From assembly GCA_938091495.1 (NCBI GenBank), contig CALLJF010000019.1:1-62762 (forward strand): DNA of 62,762 bases. Reading direction: 5' to 3'. The notes under the pieces were generated by a model. The model saw only the letters and a program-made list of their open reading frames with translations, made no database searches and had not been told where the DNA came from. Numbering within the stretch: position 1 is the first letter of the stretch; each line of letters opens with the position of its first letter. Positions 39,941-50,243 of this stretch are shown here, in pieces. The translations under genes and the position numbers were made by a program. Origin of the DNA: an uncultured Nitrososphaerales archaeon. GTDB lineage: Archaea > Thermoproteota > Nitrososphaeria > Nitrososphaerales > JACAEJ01.

Positions 39941-40531
39941 ATGAAAAGGTTTATAGTAAGATGGGAGAGTGCCAGAATGATGTCTCTACAACTGAAAAAC
40001 ATACAGAAGATGAGGAAGGCTCTTGGTCTGACTCAAAGTGATCTAGCAAGGCTATCTGGAGTTAGCCAATCATTGATAGCAAAGATAGAAGCAGGAAGAA
40101 TAGACCCTTCCTTCTCCAAGACCATGGCTATCTTTGAAACTTTGCAAAAGTTACAGCTAAAGAATTCTAAAAAGGTAAAGAGCGTGATGACGAAAGAAGT
40201 CATATCTGTAGATGCTGAGTCTAGTGTAAGGGAAGTAGTGAAGTTGATGCATAAGCATGCAATATCTCAAATGCCAGTTTTAAGTAAGGATGAAGTTATA
40301 GGAAGCGTGTCTGAAAAGGCGCTCATAAAGAAGTTAGCAGAAGAAAGCCCAAAATTGCTCTTCATGAAAAAAGTGAAGGAAGTCATGGAACCCTCTTTCC
40401 CTACTGTAAATGAAGATACTCCCATAGATCTTCTAATTCCTATCTTGAATTTTTATCCAGCGATTTTGGTGATGAAAGGCAAGATTATAGCAGGGATTGT
40501 GACGAGAGCAGACTTACTTAAGCCAGAATAA
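39941..40531 (+). CDS. XRE-family HTH plus two CBS domains
   Basis: RKALGLTQSDLARLSGVSQSLIAKIEAGR; VMTKEVISVDAESSVREVV. Confidence 0.88.
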   Translation: MKRFIVRWESARMMSLQLKNIQKMRKALGLTQSDLARLSGVSQSLIAKIEAGRIDPSFSKTMAIFETLQKLQLKNSKKVKSVMTKEVISVDAESSVREVVKLMHKHAISQMPVLSKDEVIGSVSEKALIKKLAEESPKLLFMKKVKEVMEPSFPTVNEDTPIDLLIPILNFYPAILVMKGKIIAGIVTRADLLKPE

Positions 40532-40575
40532 GATTTAAAAAAGGACCCTTCAGATTTAGGAGGGTAAGGGTAAAT

Positions 40576-40770
40576 TTGAAAAAGAATCAAATAACAGGAG
40601 CCATAATCCTTATCGCCAGCATATTAAGCATCATCATCTATGGTTGGCTCCTCTTCTTTACTGCGTCAACACCGAAGCCTGTGGAGCCAAAGGCTTCAAC
40701 AGAACTCGAGCAGTTTAAAGAAAAGGGGCAAGAAAGAGTCCTAGATTCTTTGACAGGTTCTAGCCTCTGA
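40576..40770 (+). CDS. Small single-TM membrane protein
   Basis: TGAIILIASILSIIIYGWLLFF. Confidence 0.55.
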   Translation: MKKNQITGAIILIASILSIIIYGWLLFFTASTPKPVEPKASTELEQFKEKGQERVLDSLTGSSL

Positions 40771-40797
40771 AAAATTATTATAAAGAAAGATGAAAAA

Positions 40798-41364
40798 TTG
40801 ATTAAAAAGCTCATCCTGGTCACAGGCATGCCAGGTTCTGGAAAGTCCGTAGTTAGAGAAGTAGCAGAAGAGTTGGGCATACCAGTTCTTATCATGGGCG
40901 ATGTAATAAGAGATGAAGTGAAAAGAAGAGGTCTAAAAGAGGAGGCAAAGAGTTACGAATTCGTAATGAGGGACATTAGATCGAAACTGGGCGATCAGAT
41001 AGTGGCCAAGATGATAGCGAAAAAATTGGAACTAATTAAAACAGATATAGTGTTCATAGATGGAGTTAGAAGCCTCGAAGAAGTCAGATACTTTAAGACG
41101 ATAGCCAAGCATGTTCACATTCTCGCTTTACTGTCTCCTTTTCAAACTAGATTAAGACGTTTATCATCGAGAAATAGATCGGGAGACCCAAAGAATGAGG
41201 AAGAGCTTGAAGAAAGAGACAGGGCGGAGTTAAAGTTAGGATTAGGGGATGTTATAGCTAAAGCAGATTATTACTTTGTGAACGATGATAGACCAAAGGA
41301 TGTCTTTAAAGAAGACGTGAAAAAGGCCATAATTGGTTTAGTGGGGGTCAATCAGATAGGTTGA
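40798..41364 (+). CDS. P-loop nucleotide kinase-like (archaeal dephospho-CoA kinase-related)
   Basis: LVTGMPGSGKSVVREVAEELGIPVLIMGDVIRDE. Confidence 0.8.
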   Translation: MIKKLILVTGMPGSGKSVVREVAEELGIPVLIMGDVIRDEVKRRGLKEEAKSYEFVMRDIRSKLGDQIVAKMIAKKLELIKTDIVFIDGVRSLEEVRYFKTIAKHVHILALLSPFQTRLRRLSSRNRSGDPKNEEELEERDRAELKLGLGDVIAKADYYFVNDDRPKDVFKEDVKKAIIGLVGVNQIG

Positions 41365-41740
41365 AGGGCTTCCCTTCGCTAAGTATCTCCTTTGGAATTC
41401 TTTCTTTGTTCTTAATCAAGAAATTCTTATCTTGTTTCTTATTTCTTAGTTGATCAGGCAACATATGAGGAATCTCATTTATAATAGGGTACCAACGACT
41501 ACAATTTTGGCACATTAGGATTCCTTCAACTATTCTAATTTGAAGACAACTTTTACAATCCAAATTTATTCCTTCATTCTTCAGATCTGCCACCTTCTTT
41601 TTATTATAGCCACAATAGTCATCACAAGGATTCACCACAACTATCGGTGACCCAGTATTTGTTTCGTCATATACTATAAGTTGAAGCGGGAAGGTCTTAC
41701 ATATGGGGCATGCCAATATGTCCATTAGTTTATATTTCAA
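41348..41740 (-). CDS. Trm112-like zinc-binding protein
   Basis: MKYKLMDILACPICKTFPL...ILMCQNCSRWYPIINEIPHMLPD. Confidence 0.8.
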   Translation of the reverse strand: MKYKLMDILACPICKTFPLQLIVYDETNTGSPIVVVNPCDDYCGYNKKKVADLKNEGINLDCKSCLQIRIVEGILMCQNCSRWYPIINEIPHMLPDQLRNKKQDKNFLIKNKERIPKEILSEGKPFNLSD

Positions 41741-41784
41741 CTCTGTCCACGCATATATTAACGGAAAATGATTAAATTAACATA

Positions 41785-42615
41785 TTGTTTAATACCTTTG
41801 GCTTGAAGGACTGGCTAGAATTTCTCATAAAGACTTCTAGAGAGGTTTGTAGTGCCATTAGACCCATTATAGGGTCTGCTTCTGCTTCCGAAGTTGTTGG
41901 AAAAGGGGCTGGAGGGGACTGGACTTTAAAAATAGACAAATTGGCTGAAGATTTCATAATAAATTCTCTCAAGAAGAAGAATATATCGTGCGTGGTAGTT
42001 AGCGAGGAGCTTGGCATTATGGAGATTGGGAGCAAGCCAGATGTTTACATTGTAATTGACAGCATAGATGGCACTACGAATGCGATTAGGGGGGTACCGT
42101 TTTTCTGCACTTCAATAGCAATGTCAAGAGGTAATTTTATCAAAGATATTGATGTAGGAGTTGTGTTGAACCTTTCTGATGGTACCATTTTTTATGCTAA
42201 AAGAGGCAAGGGAGCATGCATGAACGATAGAAAGATAAAGACTTCTGATAGAGCATCACTTGAAGATGCAGTCATAGGAATAGACTTTAGCAAGGCTGAT
42301 GAGAAGGTCATCGCTAAATTGATGCCCCTTTTCAGGAAGGTTAGGCATATAAGGCACTTCGGCGCCAACGCTCTGGAAATCTGTTATGTAGCATCAGGGT
42401 CCATAGACGCTTTTGTAGATGTTAGAAGCATGTTGAGAGTTACAGATATTGCGGCATCTTACATAATATTGAAGGAATCTGGTGGATTAATCCTTACGCC
42501 TGATGGTAAAGAACTTGATTATATTCTAGAACCAACTCAAAGAGTATCCTTCATAGCGGCATCGAACCCAATAATATATGATAACATTTTGAAGATTATA
42601 GAACTAGGAAAATGA
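41785..42615 (+). CDS. Inositol monophosphatase/FBPase-family phosphatase
   Basis: VVSEELG, VIDSIDGTTNAIRGVPFF, DVRSMLRVTDIAAS. Confidence 0.9.
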   Translation: MFNTFGLKDWLEFLIKTSREVCSAIRPIIGSASASEVVGKGAGGDWTLKIDKLAEDFIINSLKKKNISCVVVSEELGIMEIGSKPDVYIVIDSIDGTTNAIRGVPFFCTSIAMSRGNFIKDIDVGVVLNLSDGTIFYAKRGKGACMNDRKIKTSDRASLEDAVIGIDFSKADEKVIAKLMPLFRKVRHIRHFGANALEICYVASGSIDAFVDVRSMLRVTDIAASYIILKESGGLILTPDGKELDYILEPTQRVSFIAASNPIIYDNILKIIELGK

Positions 42616-42635
42616 AAACCTTCTTGAAAACATAT

Positions 42636-43184
42636 TTACTTTAAGATTTGCCTTCTGATTAAATCAAGTATCTTCTCAGCACAAGCATCTGGATTCAGCT
42701 TTTCTGTATCAATTCTTAGCTCAGGGTTTAAGGGCTCTTCGTAAGGAACGCCTATGCCTGGCACTGTAGATTTTCCTTCAAGAGCCTTTTTGTAAATATC
42801 TTTAGGAGCTTGAAAAGTTTCTATGCGCCTACTTTCTCTTTTTATACAGGTTTCTAAAGGGCAATAAAAATAGACTTCCATGAAATTATTTATCTCCTCT
42901 CTTGCTTTTTCTCTATACCTTCTTCTATTCCCTGTTGCATCTATTATAACATTTACACCATTCTTTGTCAATATCCTTGCAACGTAGACGATTGTCCCAT
43001 AAACTACCTCTCTTTCCTCCTCTGTATACTTTGGCACTGGTGTTACCACTTTTCTTAGTTCGTCCGAGGATACTATCTGCGCTTTTATGCCATTATTCAT
43101 TAATTTATCAATTAGCACTTTTGCTACTGTCGACTTTCCCGATCCTGGAAGTCCTGTCAACCATACACACCAGCCTTCCCTCAT
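42636..43184 (-). CDS. cysC: Adenylylsulfate kinase-like protein
   Basis: VWLTGLPGSGKSTVAKVL...VNVIIDATGNRRRYREKARE. Confidence 0.85.
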   Translation of the reverse strand: MREGWCVWLTGLPGSGKSTVAKVLIDKLMNNGIKAQIVSSDELRKVVTPVPKYTEEEREVVYGTIVYVARILTKNGVNVIIDATGNRRRYREKAREEINNFMEVYFYCPLETCIKRESRRIETFQAPKDIYKKALEGKSTVPGIGVPYEEPLNPELRIDTEKLNPDACAEKILDLIRRQILK

Positions 43185-43195
43185 GGCAGCACCTT

Positions 43196-44287
43196 CTAAG
43201 ATATGTATGAATTAACTTCCTTTAAATCGAACCTCTCTACGCTTAACACATTTTTTATGAAGTTAAATATCTTTATTCTCACATCCTCTGGCAAATTTGG
43301 ATACCATATTGGAGATGCAACGACTAAACTTCTCCATGCAAAGAAGGGTTGAATCACTTCGAATACTTCATAATCTTTTGTTTTATCTATGTAATTCTCC
43401 CAAAAATTCATAAACAGTTTTTCAAAGGGTCCTTCAAGCCTTCTATGAGCCTGCAAAGAGTAGAAGATGTAATTTATGCTCATGGAAGAGAGGTCATCGG
43501 CAGGCTCTCCCCACTCTCCTCTGCTTCTATCAAGGACCGTGAAGTCCAAGCCCTTTCTGAAGAATATGTTCCAAGGATGAAAGTCTCCATGAACCTGTGA
43601 GAGTCTATGGGTTTTTTTCTTTAGAATGTATCTCCAATCTATACACATCTTTTCTATCTTCTTAAACCCTTCTTCATCTATGTATGGCAGACCAGAAGGA
43701 TAGCTATCTATCAGGCCCATGATGCATTCCCCATGGCCCAAAAGTTCTCTAGCCCTTCTCGTGTAGAGACCATAATCTTTACTCTTCTTTGCATGTATTC
43801 TCACCAAATAATCTGACAAAGCCAAGCATCTTTTCACATCTAGTTCATCAATCTCATTGGTAGCCTTAATCCTGTCCAAGTCAGAATGATACAGCTTTCC
43901 ATCTACTTTCCTCATCAAGATAAAGTATTCAATGCAGTCTCCTAAGGACTTTAACTTGTACTCTTTGGTAAATGCGCCTACATCATAAGACCTTACATGC
44001 CTTGGTAGCTTGTTGAATGCAGAATTTTGCCATATAAGAATTTGAGCCCTATCAGAGAAGTGCTCATGACCAAAGCCCTCTCTCCTTAAGGTTTCTAGTA
44101 CCAGACTCTTCTTCTTGTCTTTGACATATATCTCAATTAGATAAGGCAGACCATACCCAAAGGCCTTCAGCTTCTTTTCAATCTTCGCCTTACCTTCACA
44201 AAGCTCTCCTATGTATTTTATGGTGACTTCATCCTTAAAGACGGATGACAGATATTTTTGTATTTCCTTAGAATCTATTTTAATCAT
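43196..44287 (-). CDS. Aminoglycoside phosphotransferase-like kinase
   Basis: QVHGDFHPWNIFFRKGLDFTVLDRSRGEWGEPADDL. Confidence 0.8.
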   Translation of the reverse strand: MIKIDSKEIQKYLSSVFKDEVTIKYIGELCEGKAKIEKKLKAFGYGLPYLIEIYVKDKKKSLVLETLRREGFGHEHFSDRAQILIWQNSAFNKLPRHVRSYDVGAFTKEYKLKSLGDCIEYFILMRKVDGKLYHSDLDRIKATNEIDELDVKRCLALSDYLVRIHAKKSKDYGLYTRRARELLGHGECIMGLIDSYPSGLPYIDEEGFKKIEKMCIDWRYILKKKTHRLSQVHGDFHPWNIFFRKGLDFTVLDRSRGEWGEPADDLSSMSINYIFYSLQAHRRLEGPFEKLFMNFWENYIDKTKDYEVFEVIQPFFAWRSLVVASPIWYPNLPEDVRIKIFNFIKNVLSVERFDLKEVNSYIS

Positions 44288-44337
44288 TTTCAGACTCTTT
44301 TAACACGTAAATGTATTAATTTATTAATTTTATAAAT

Positions 44338-45843
44338 TTACTTTAGCTTTGAAAGCATCTTTCTCATATTGCTAAATATAGCAAGAGCTATTTGCCTAAA
44401 TTCTTTATCGATGATTAATAGCATCATAGCGTAAACCAAGGCGCCAAACCCTACTAGAGCTAAGACAGATACGACATAGTTGGAAAAGGTTGGAATGTAT
44501 TCAAGGTTGAATTTTAGCAACTGAAGCAAGATCGCCATGATGGCTGAGCAGAAAAAATACTTTAATAGATTTATAAATGGGAATCTGAAGTCCATAACTC
44601 TTTTGGCTAAAATCCATTCATAAATTGTAGAAGAAAGAGTGACTATAAAGGATAAGAATGCCCAGAGGAGAGTAAGTGTGAGGTAATCAAAACCCCAAAT
44701 ATTAGGAAAATACAACAGTACGATCAGGGCCAGGATGTAAAATATAGATGAGACATAAGTTATTAGAGGCACTATGAACAGGTTGCTCTTCATAAAATCC
44801 TTAAACTTTGAGTTCAAGTTTAATTCCACCTTCTCAGTTCCAACCAATATAGTGCCAAAAATTCCTGATAAGGAGAAGATCAAAGATGCAGGAATCATCA
44901 CTCTTAATACCCATAACAAGTCCGCATAAGTTGGATTGAGCAAGTATAGCAGAGGGCGAGCTAGTACAAAAGCGCCAGCACTCATGGGGATGCCAAACAT
45001 TAGCACAAATCTAATCGATGCTTCAACATCTCTTTTTCCTCCGCCTCCTAATAACCTTGGATAAAGGGCTATAGCCAAGAGGCCTGAGTACGTAATGACA
45101 TTGCCAATTATGTTAGGAACCCTGAAGTATGCTACTGGAATGGGCGAGCCTGTTAGAGTAGGGACTATGAGCCCATCTAAACTGTATAAAATTCCTGATA
45201 ATGAACCAAATATAGGAAGCCAAAAGATTTTGAGCCAGCTTTTAGCCAATTTTTTATCAAATTTGCCAGTTATTGTATTTTTTATCAGAAAAGCTTCTAA
45301 GAGTATCTGAGCCATTTGTGCAAGGGCTACCGCAAGTATAGCACCAATTATTCCCATTCTTGACTCTATCACAAGCCATACAGCCAATGCTACCTTTGCA
45401 ACTTCGAAGAGAAAGAATCCGTAACTTTGAACTTCTGGTTTTACACCTTGAGCGATAGACTCTAATGTTTGTAGAATATAGTAAAAGATGACATGAATCC
45501 CAGCTACTAGAAAGTATGTTAGAGGTGATTGTATTCTTTGAGCTATAGGAATAGATGCAAGGAGATAAGCTATAGCAGCAAAAGGGGCTATGGCTAAGTT
45601 CATAATCAGACCGGTCTTTGCAACTTTTTCACCCCTTGCCAGGTATCGAGTTACCCAATAGTTAGAGATAGAAGCAGGGAATAAGACATAGCCAATTATC
45701 AACCCTATAATTTGCCAAATTCCGAAGTCTGCCTCTGTTAGACGCCTTGTGACTATTATTGAGAACATAAGACCAGTAAAGATACTCATTATTCTTGTAC
45801 CATATGCCATCAAGCCAGCGTACCTTAGCCGGATATTACTCAA
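44338..45843 (-). CDS. Polysaccharide flippase (MOP/Wzx-type)
   Basis: Many TM helices; N-terminal IVTRRLTEADFGIWQIIGLI. Confidence 0.8.
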   Translation of the reverse strand: MSNIRLRYAGLMAYGTRIMSIFTGLMFSIIVTRRLTEADFGIWQIIGLIIGYVLFPASISNYWVTRYLARGEKVAKTGLIMNLAIAPFAAIAYLLASIPIAQRIQSPLTYFLVAGIHVIFYYILQTLESIAQGVKPEVQSYGFFLFEVAKVALAVWLVIESRMGIIGAILAVALAQMAQILLEAFLIKNTITGKFDKKLAKSWLKIFWLPIFGSLSGILYSLDGLIVPTLTGSPIPVAYFRVPNIIGNVITYSGLLAIALYPRLLGGGGKRDVEASIRFVLMFGIPMSAGAFVLARPLLYLLNPTYADLLWVLRVMIPASLIFSLSGIFGTILVGTEKVELNLNSKFKDFMKSNLFIVPLITYVSSIFYILALIVLLYFPNIWGFDYLTLTLLWAFLSFIVTLSSTIYEWILAKRVMDFRFPFINLLKYFFCSAIMAILLQLLKFNLEYIPTFSNYVVSVLALVGFGALVYAMMLLIIDKEFRQIALAIFSNMRKMLSKLK

Positions 45844-45952
45844 CCTCGTCCTCAGACCTTTATAATACCCTACTCAAATAGATTTTCTGAATTAAGTTCA
45901 AAATCTACTTTAGTAAACTCTTAAAGTAAAAGAGGATTAGTATATAGATGAG

Positions 45953-46053
45953 CGCCGCCGGTCGGACTTGAACCGACGACCAACTGGTCTCTGCGTGGAT
46001 TAACAGCCTCAGCTTAGATTATCAGCTGCTCTACCACGCTGAGCTACGGCGGC
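45953..46053 (-). tRNA. tRNA-Asn (GTT) precursor, apparently with two short introns
   Basis: GCCGCCG acceptor and T-arm clear; a perfect anticodon arm GCTGG-CTGTTAA-CCAGT forms only if 15 nt and 12 nt are removed. Confidence 0.75.
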
Positions 46054-46097
46054 TAGCCATTCAGCAGAGATTGCATTCATGGCTTTAAGTTTTGCTT

Positions 46098-48218
46098 TTA
46101 TATGGTTCCGCAATAAGGGGTGGGGCAACCTCCAGAGTATTCAGGATCAGCGCTGACATACTCTAAAGTTTCGCCTTTCTCCACACCAAGAACTGAACCC
46201 AAATACAAGACTTGTTCTCTCTTGCTACCATACCTATATACAGTTATACCTTTGCAGCCTAGCTTGTAGGCAAGAAGATAAGCATCCCTCACATCCTCTA
46301 CTGAAGCATCATGTGGCAAGTTAATGGTTTTTGAGACTGCGTTGTCCGTGTATTTTTGGAAAGCTGCCTGCATCCTTACATGCCACTCAGGCTCTATATC
46401 TAATGCTGTTACAAATAATCTTTTCACATCCTCTGGAACTCCATCAATCTCTTGAACAGAACCTTTCTTCGCTATCTCCATCATCAAGTCAGCACTGTAG
46501 AATCCTTTCTTCTTTGCAATTTCTTCGAATATGGGATTCACTTCTAAAAGTTTTGTCCCTTCCAAAACATTTCTTACAAAAGATACTGCGAATATAGGCT
46601 CTATACCACTAGAACAACCAGCAATTATAGAAATCGTGCCTGTTGGGGCAATCGTAGTCACAGTAGAATTACGAATCGCTTTGTAGCCTCTTTTCTGCCA
46701 TAGACTTCCATCAAAGTTAGGGAAGGAACCTCTCTCATCAGCCAGTTCTACAGACTTCTGTATGGCTTCTTTGGAGATGAAACTCATGAGTTTTTCAGCC
46801 ATCATCAAAGCTTCCTCAGAATCATAAGGTATACCAAGTTGGATGAGCATGTCCGCAAAGCCCATTACTCCTAAGCCTATCTTTCTGTTGGCTTTAGTGA
46901 TGCTTTCTGTTTGAGGTAATGGATACTTGTTAACATCAATTACATTATCAAGAAAGTGAACTGAAGCACGAATTGTATATCTTAACTTGTCCCATAAAAT
47001 ATCATCCTTGACCATGTTTGATAGATTTATAGAACCAAGATTACAAGATTCGTAAGGTAGTAATGGTTGCTCTCCACATGGATTCGTACTCTCTATCTCT
47101 CCAATTTGAGGGGTAGGGTTGAATTCATTTATTCTGTCTATGAATATGGCGCCAGGATCCCCTGTAGCCCAAGCCATTGTTGCCATCAAGTTGAAGACGT
47201 TGCTAGCTTTGAGCTTATTTACAGGCATCTTGGTACGAGGATTTATCAATTCGTATTCATCGTCTTTCTCCAAAGCCTTCATGAAACTGTCTGTTATAGC
47301 TACGGATAAGTTGAAGTTTGTGAGAAAACCTTCCTTTGATTTGGCTGTTATGAATTCGATTATGTCTGGATGATCTACTCTTAATATTCCCATATTCGCT
47401 CCTCTTCTTCTACCTCCTTGCTTTATTACATCTGTTGCAGTATCATATACGCGCATGAAAGAAACAGGGCCTGACGCTACTCCTTTTGTAGAGCCTACTA
47501 CATCTCCCTTCGGTCTTAACCTGGAAAAGGAGAAACCAGTCCCTCCTCCCGTTTGATGAATTAATGCTGCATACTTCAATGTGTCAAATATGCTTTGCAT
47601 AGAATCCCCTACTGGCAATACAAAACAGGCTGAAAGTTGCCCGATCCTTGTTCCAGCATTCATGAGAGTAGGAGAGTTAGGGATGAATTCAAGGCTAGTC
47701 ATCAGCCTCAAGAACTCTTCTTCGACGCTCTCCACATCTGTTGCTTTGTTATACAAAAGGTCAGCGGCAGCTACCGTCTTGGCTACCCTCTCAAACATCT
47801 GTCTTGGTGTCTCAATGACTTTGCCCTCTTCGTTCTTTTGGAGATATCTTCTTTCTAGCACGCTTACAGCATTGACTGAAAGTTTCAGCTCATCGGCCAC
47901 GCCAAAGAACTTCTTTGCTTCTCGTATTTCAGTGCGCTTCCTTCGATATAGAATGTAAGCTTTTGCTACATCAGCGTAGCCATTCCTTATTAGAGTTTCC
48001 TCGACTATATCTTGCACATTCTCAACGTGGGGAATCTTTCCTTCAAATCTCTCTTCAAGAGTCGCTACAACTTGATCGGAAAGCTTTTTTGCTTCTTCTC
48101 CATCCTCGCGATTCACAGCCATGAAAGCCTTATGTATAGCATTTGCTATTTTGCCAGCCTCGAATTTAACAATTCTTCCATCCCTTTTCTGAATTTCCTG
48201 AATTTTTGTGTTCAGCAT
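46098..48218 (-). CDS. nrdJ: Class II (adenosylcobalamin-dependent) ribonucleoside-diphosphate reductase
   Basis: N-terminal ATP-cone, [34 protein letters not shown]. Confidence 0.93.
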   Translation of the reverse strand: MLNTKIQEIQKRDGRIVKFEAGKIANAIHKAFMAVNREDGEEAKKLSDQVVATLEERFEGKIPHVENVQDIVEETLIRNGYADVAKAYILYRRKRTEIREAKKFFGVADELKLSVNAVSVLERRYLQKNEEGKVIETPRQMFERVAKTVAAADLLYNKATDVESVEEEFLRLMTSLEFIPNSPTLMNAGTRIGQLSACFVLPVGDSMQSIFDTLKYAALIHQTGGGTGFSFSRLRPKGDVVGSTKGVASGPVSFMRVYDTATDVIKQGGRRRGANMGILRVDHPDIIEFITAKSKEGFLTNFNLSVAITDSFMKALEKDDEYELINPRTKMPVNKLKASNVFNLMATMAWATGDPGAIFIDRINEFNPTPQIGEIESTNPCGEQPLLPYESCNLGSINLSNMVKDDILWDKLRYTIRASVHFLDNVIDVNKYPLPQTESITKANRKIGLGVMGFADMLIQLGIPYDSEEALMMAEKLMSFISKEAIQKSVELADERGSFPNFDGSLWQKRGYKAIRNSTVTTIAPTGTISIIAGCSSGIEPIFAVSFVRNVLEGTKLLEVNPIFEEIAKKKGFYSADLMMEIAKKGSVQEIDGVPEDVKRLFVTALDIEPEWHVRMQAAFQKYTDNAVSKTINLPHDASVEDVRDAYLLAYKLGCKGITVYRYGSKREQVLYLGSVLGVEKGETLEYVSADPEYSGGCPTPYCGTI

Positions 48219-48410
48219 GTATCAACCCGTTATTTGAATATCAATAAGTCTAATAAATCGTTTTTTCTAAAAAAATAATAAATAGGCTTACTATGCAATT
48301 AAAGACTAGAGGGGCTGTCATGGCAGGAGATTCCTTTCCATCCCAAATTTAAAACTAAAAAGGACATATTTGAGCAAGAGGTAGAGGTAGAGGGCCATCT
48401 AATAGATTCC

Positions 48411-49604
48411 ATGATATTGACGAAGATATTCGATAGGATCATGGATTTGGGTGGAGACTTTGAAGTAATAGAGTTTAGAATAGGTAAAAGAAAGAAAGAC
48501 TATAGTTACGCTAAATTGGTAGTAAAGGGAAGGAATGAAAATCATCTTAATTTATTGCTAGAAGAGCTTTATCGTCTAGGAGCTTACTCTCCAGAAGTAA
48601 ATGAAGCCAAACTCGTTCCAGCGCCTGCAGATAAAGTCTTGCCAGACGGCTTCTATTCAACTACTTCTCATCCTACATCCATCTTGATAAACGGCAAATG
48701 GATCGAAGTTCAAGATCAGATGATGGACAAAGTCATTGTTGTGGATAAAGAATCAAATTCGGCAAGGTGCAAATTCATAAATGAGGTAAAGCGTGGTGAT
48801 CTAATTGTAGTCGGTGAAGAAGGTATAAAAATCAAGCCTCCTGAGAGGCCGAGAGAGGGAGCTGTTCTATTTGAGTTTATGGCCAGTAAGGCATCTTCTG
48901 AGAAGCCGTCAGTTTCTATAGTAAGACAGATAGCAAGGGACATGTATGAGGTAAAGGTTAAGGGAGGAAAGATAGCAGTAGTTGCAGGTCCTGCAATAGT
49001 TCATACAGGTGCTGCTTTTTCTTTTGCAAAGATGATAAGGCTAGGCTACGTGGATGCCCTATTATCTGGAAATGCTTTAGCTGTCCATGATGTAGAATAT
49101 GCCCTCTTTGGGACATCCTTAGGTATGAACGTGGAGAATGGGTCAACTTCACTTAAAGGCTACAGAAACCATCTTGCAGCCATAAATGAGATCATGAAGT
49201 CTAACTCATTATCAGAGGCTGTCAAAAAAGGAGTGTTAAAGAAGGGAATAATGTATGAATGTATTGTGAATGAAGTGCCCTTTGCTCTTGCTGGTTCTAT
49301 TCGTGATGATGGACCTTTACCTGATGTCATAACAGATGTAGTAAAAGCTCAGAAAAGGTACAGAGAGCTTCTCAAAGATGTAAAATTGGTCATAATGCTT
49401 GCTTCAACTCTTCACTCAATAGCCGTTGGTAACCTCTTGCCATCGACTATGAAAGTGGTATGTGTTGACATAAACCCTGCAGTTACTACAAAGCTTATGG
49501 ACAGAGGTACTGCCCAAGCAGCAGGCATAGTATCAGACGTTGGTACCTTTTTACCATTGTTAGTAGATGAACTTGAGAAGTATCCGATAAAAATCAATAA
49601 GTAG
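48411..49604 (+). CDS. LOR/SDH bifunctional-region (TIGR00300-type, archaeal ornithine cyclodeaminase-like) protein; true start probably upstream
   Basis: EVIEFRIGKRKKDYSYA, VAGPAIVHTGA, HDVEYALFGTSLG; in-frame upstream peptide IFEQEVEVEGHLIDS. Confidence 0.75.
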   Translation: MILTKIFDRIMDLGGDFEVIEFRIGKRKKDYSYAKLVVKGRNENHLNLLLEELYRLGAYSPEVNEAKLVPAPADKVLPDGFYSTTSHPTSILINGKWIEVQDQMMDKVIVVDKESNSARCKFINEVKRGDLIVVGEEGIKIKPPERPREGAVLFEFMASKASSEKPSVSIVRQIARDMYEVKVKGGKIAVVAGPAIVHTGAAFSFAKMIRLGYVDALLSGNALAVHDVEYALFGTSLGMNVENGSTSLKGYRNHLAAINEIMKSNSLSEAVKKGVLKKGIMYECIVNEVPFALAGSIRDDGPLPDVITDVVKAQKRYRELLKDVKLVIMLASTLHSIAVGNLLPSTMKVVCVDINPAVTTKLMDRGTAQAAGIVSDVGTFLPLLVDELEKYPIKINK

Positions 49605-49644
49605 CTTAAGACCATTTTTCATCAAGGTCTTTTTAGGGCTTTAG

Positions 49645-49732
49645 TGGGCCCGATGGGCTTCGATCCCATGACCAACCGGTATCTACCATAAAGTTATGAG
49701 CCGGTTGCTCTACCAAGCTGAGCTACGGGCCC
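49645..49732 (-). tRNA. tRNA-Met (CAT) with ~14-nt intron at 37/38
   Basis: ACCGG-CTCATA-[ACTTTATGGTAGAT]-A-CCGGT; GGGCCCG acceptor. Confidence 0.85.
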
Positions 49733-49781
49733 TAAAAGGAATCTGACATAGTGGTATTTAGATTTTAAGTTAAACGAAACT

Positions 49782-50096
49782 TTACGTAGTTGAGATTTTT
49801 CCTAACTGCTGAAGTTCAGAACCGCGAGTGCAGTAGAAGGTCTTAGTGAACTTGAACTTGGCAAAGACTGGACAGTTAGGGCATATGCATTGCTTCTCAT
49901 CAGTTATCTTCATGCTCTTTCCATTTGTTATAAAGCAGTAGGCGATGTAATAGTCATCCTTTCCTTTCTTGAAGACATTTCTATAAGTAGAGCAGGCCGT
50001 GCAATTGCACATGCTGTTTGCCATGCTCTCCATCTTCCTTACTTCTTCAACACTTACCTTCATTACCTCTGCAGCCTTTCTGAGAGTAATCTTCAT
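49782..50096 (-). CDS. DUF2769-like Cys-rich protein
   Basis: CNCTACSTYRN...YCFITNGKS...CICPNCPVFAKFKF. Confidence 0.7.
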   Translation of the reverse strand: MKITLRKAAEVMKVSVEEVRKMESMANSMCNCTACSTYRNVFKKGKDDYYIAYCFITNGKSMKITDEKQCICPNCPVFAKFKFTKTFYCTRGSELQQLGKISTT

Positions 50097-50243
50097 TTTG
50101 CTTATACCTTCCCATTACATCGAGCAAACGAGTTACGAAATAAAAAATTTTTTAAGACAGAACTTTAGAACATTGAGCTTCTGATGCTGAATAAGAGTTA
50201 TGAGAGAATTCTCTTAAAATAATTTAAACCTATATAATCCACG

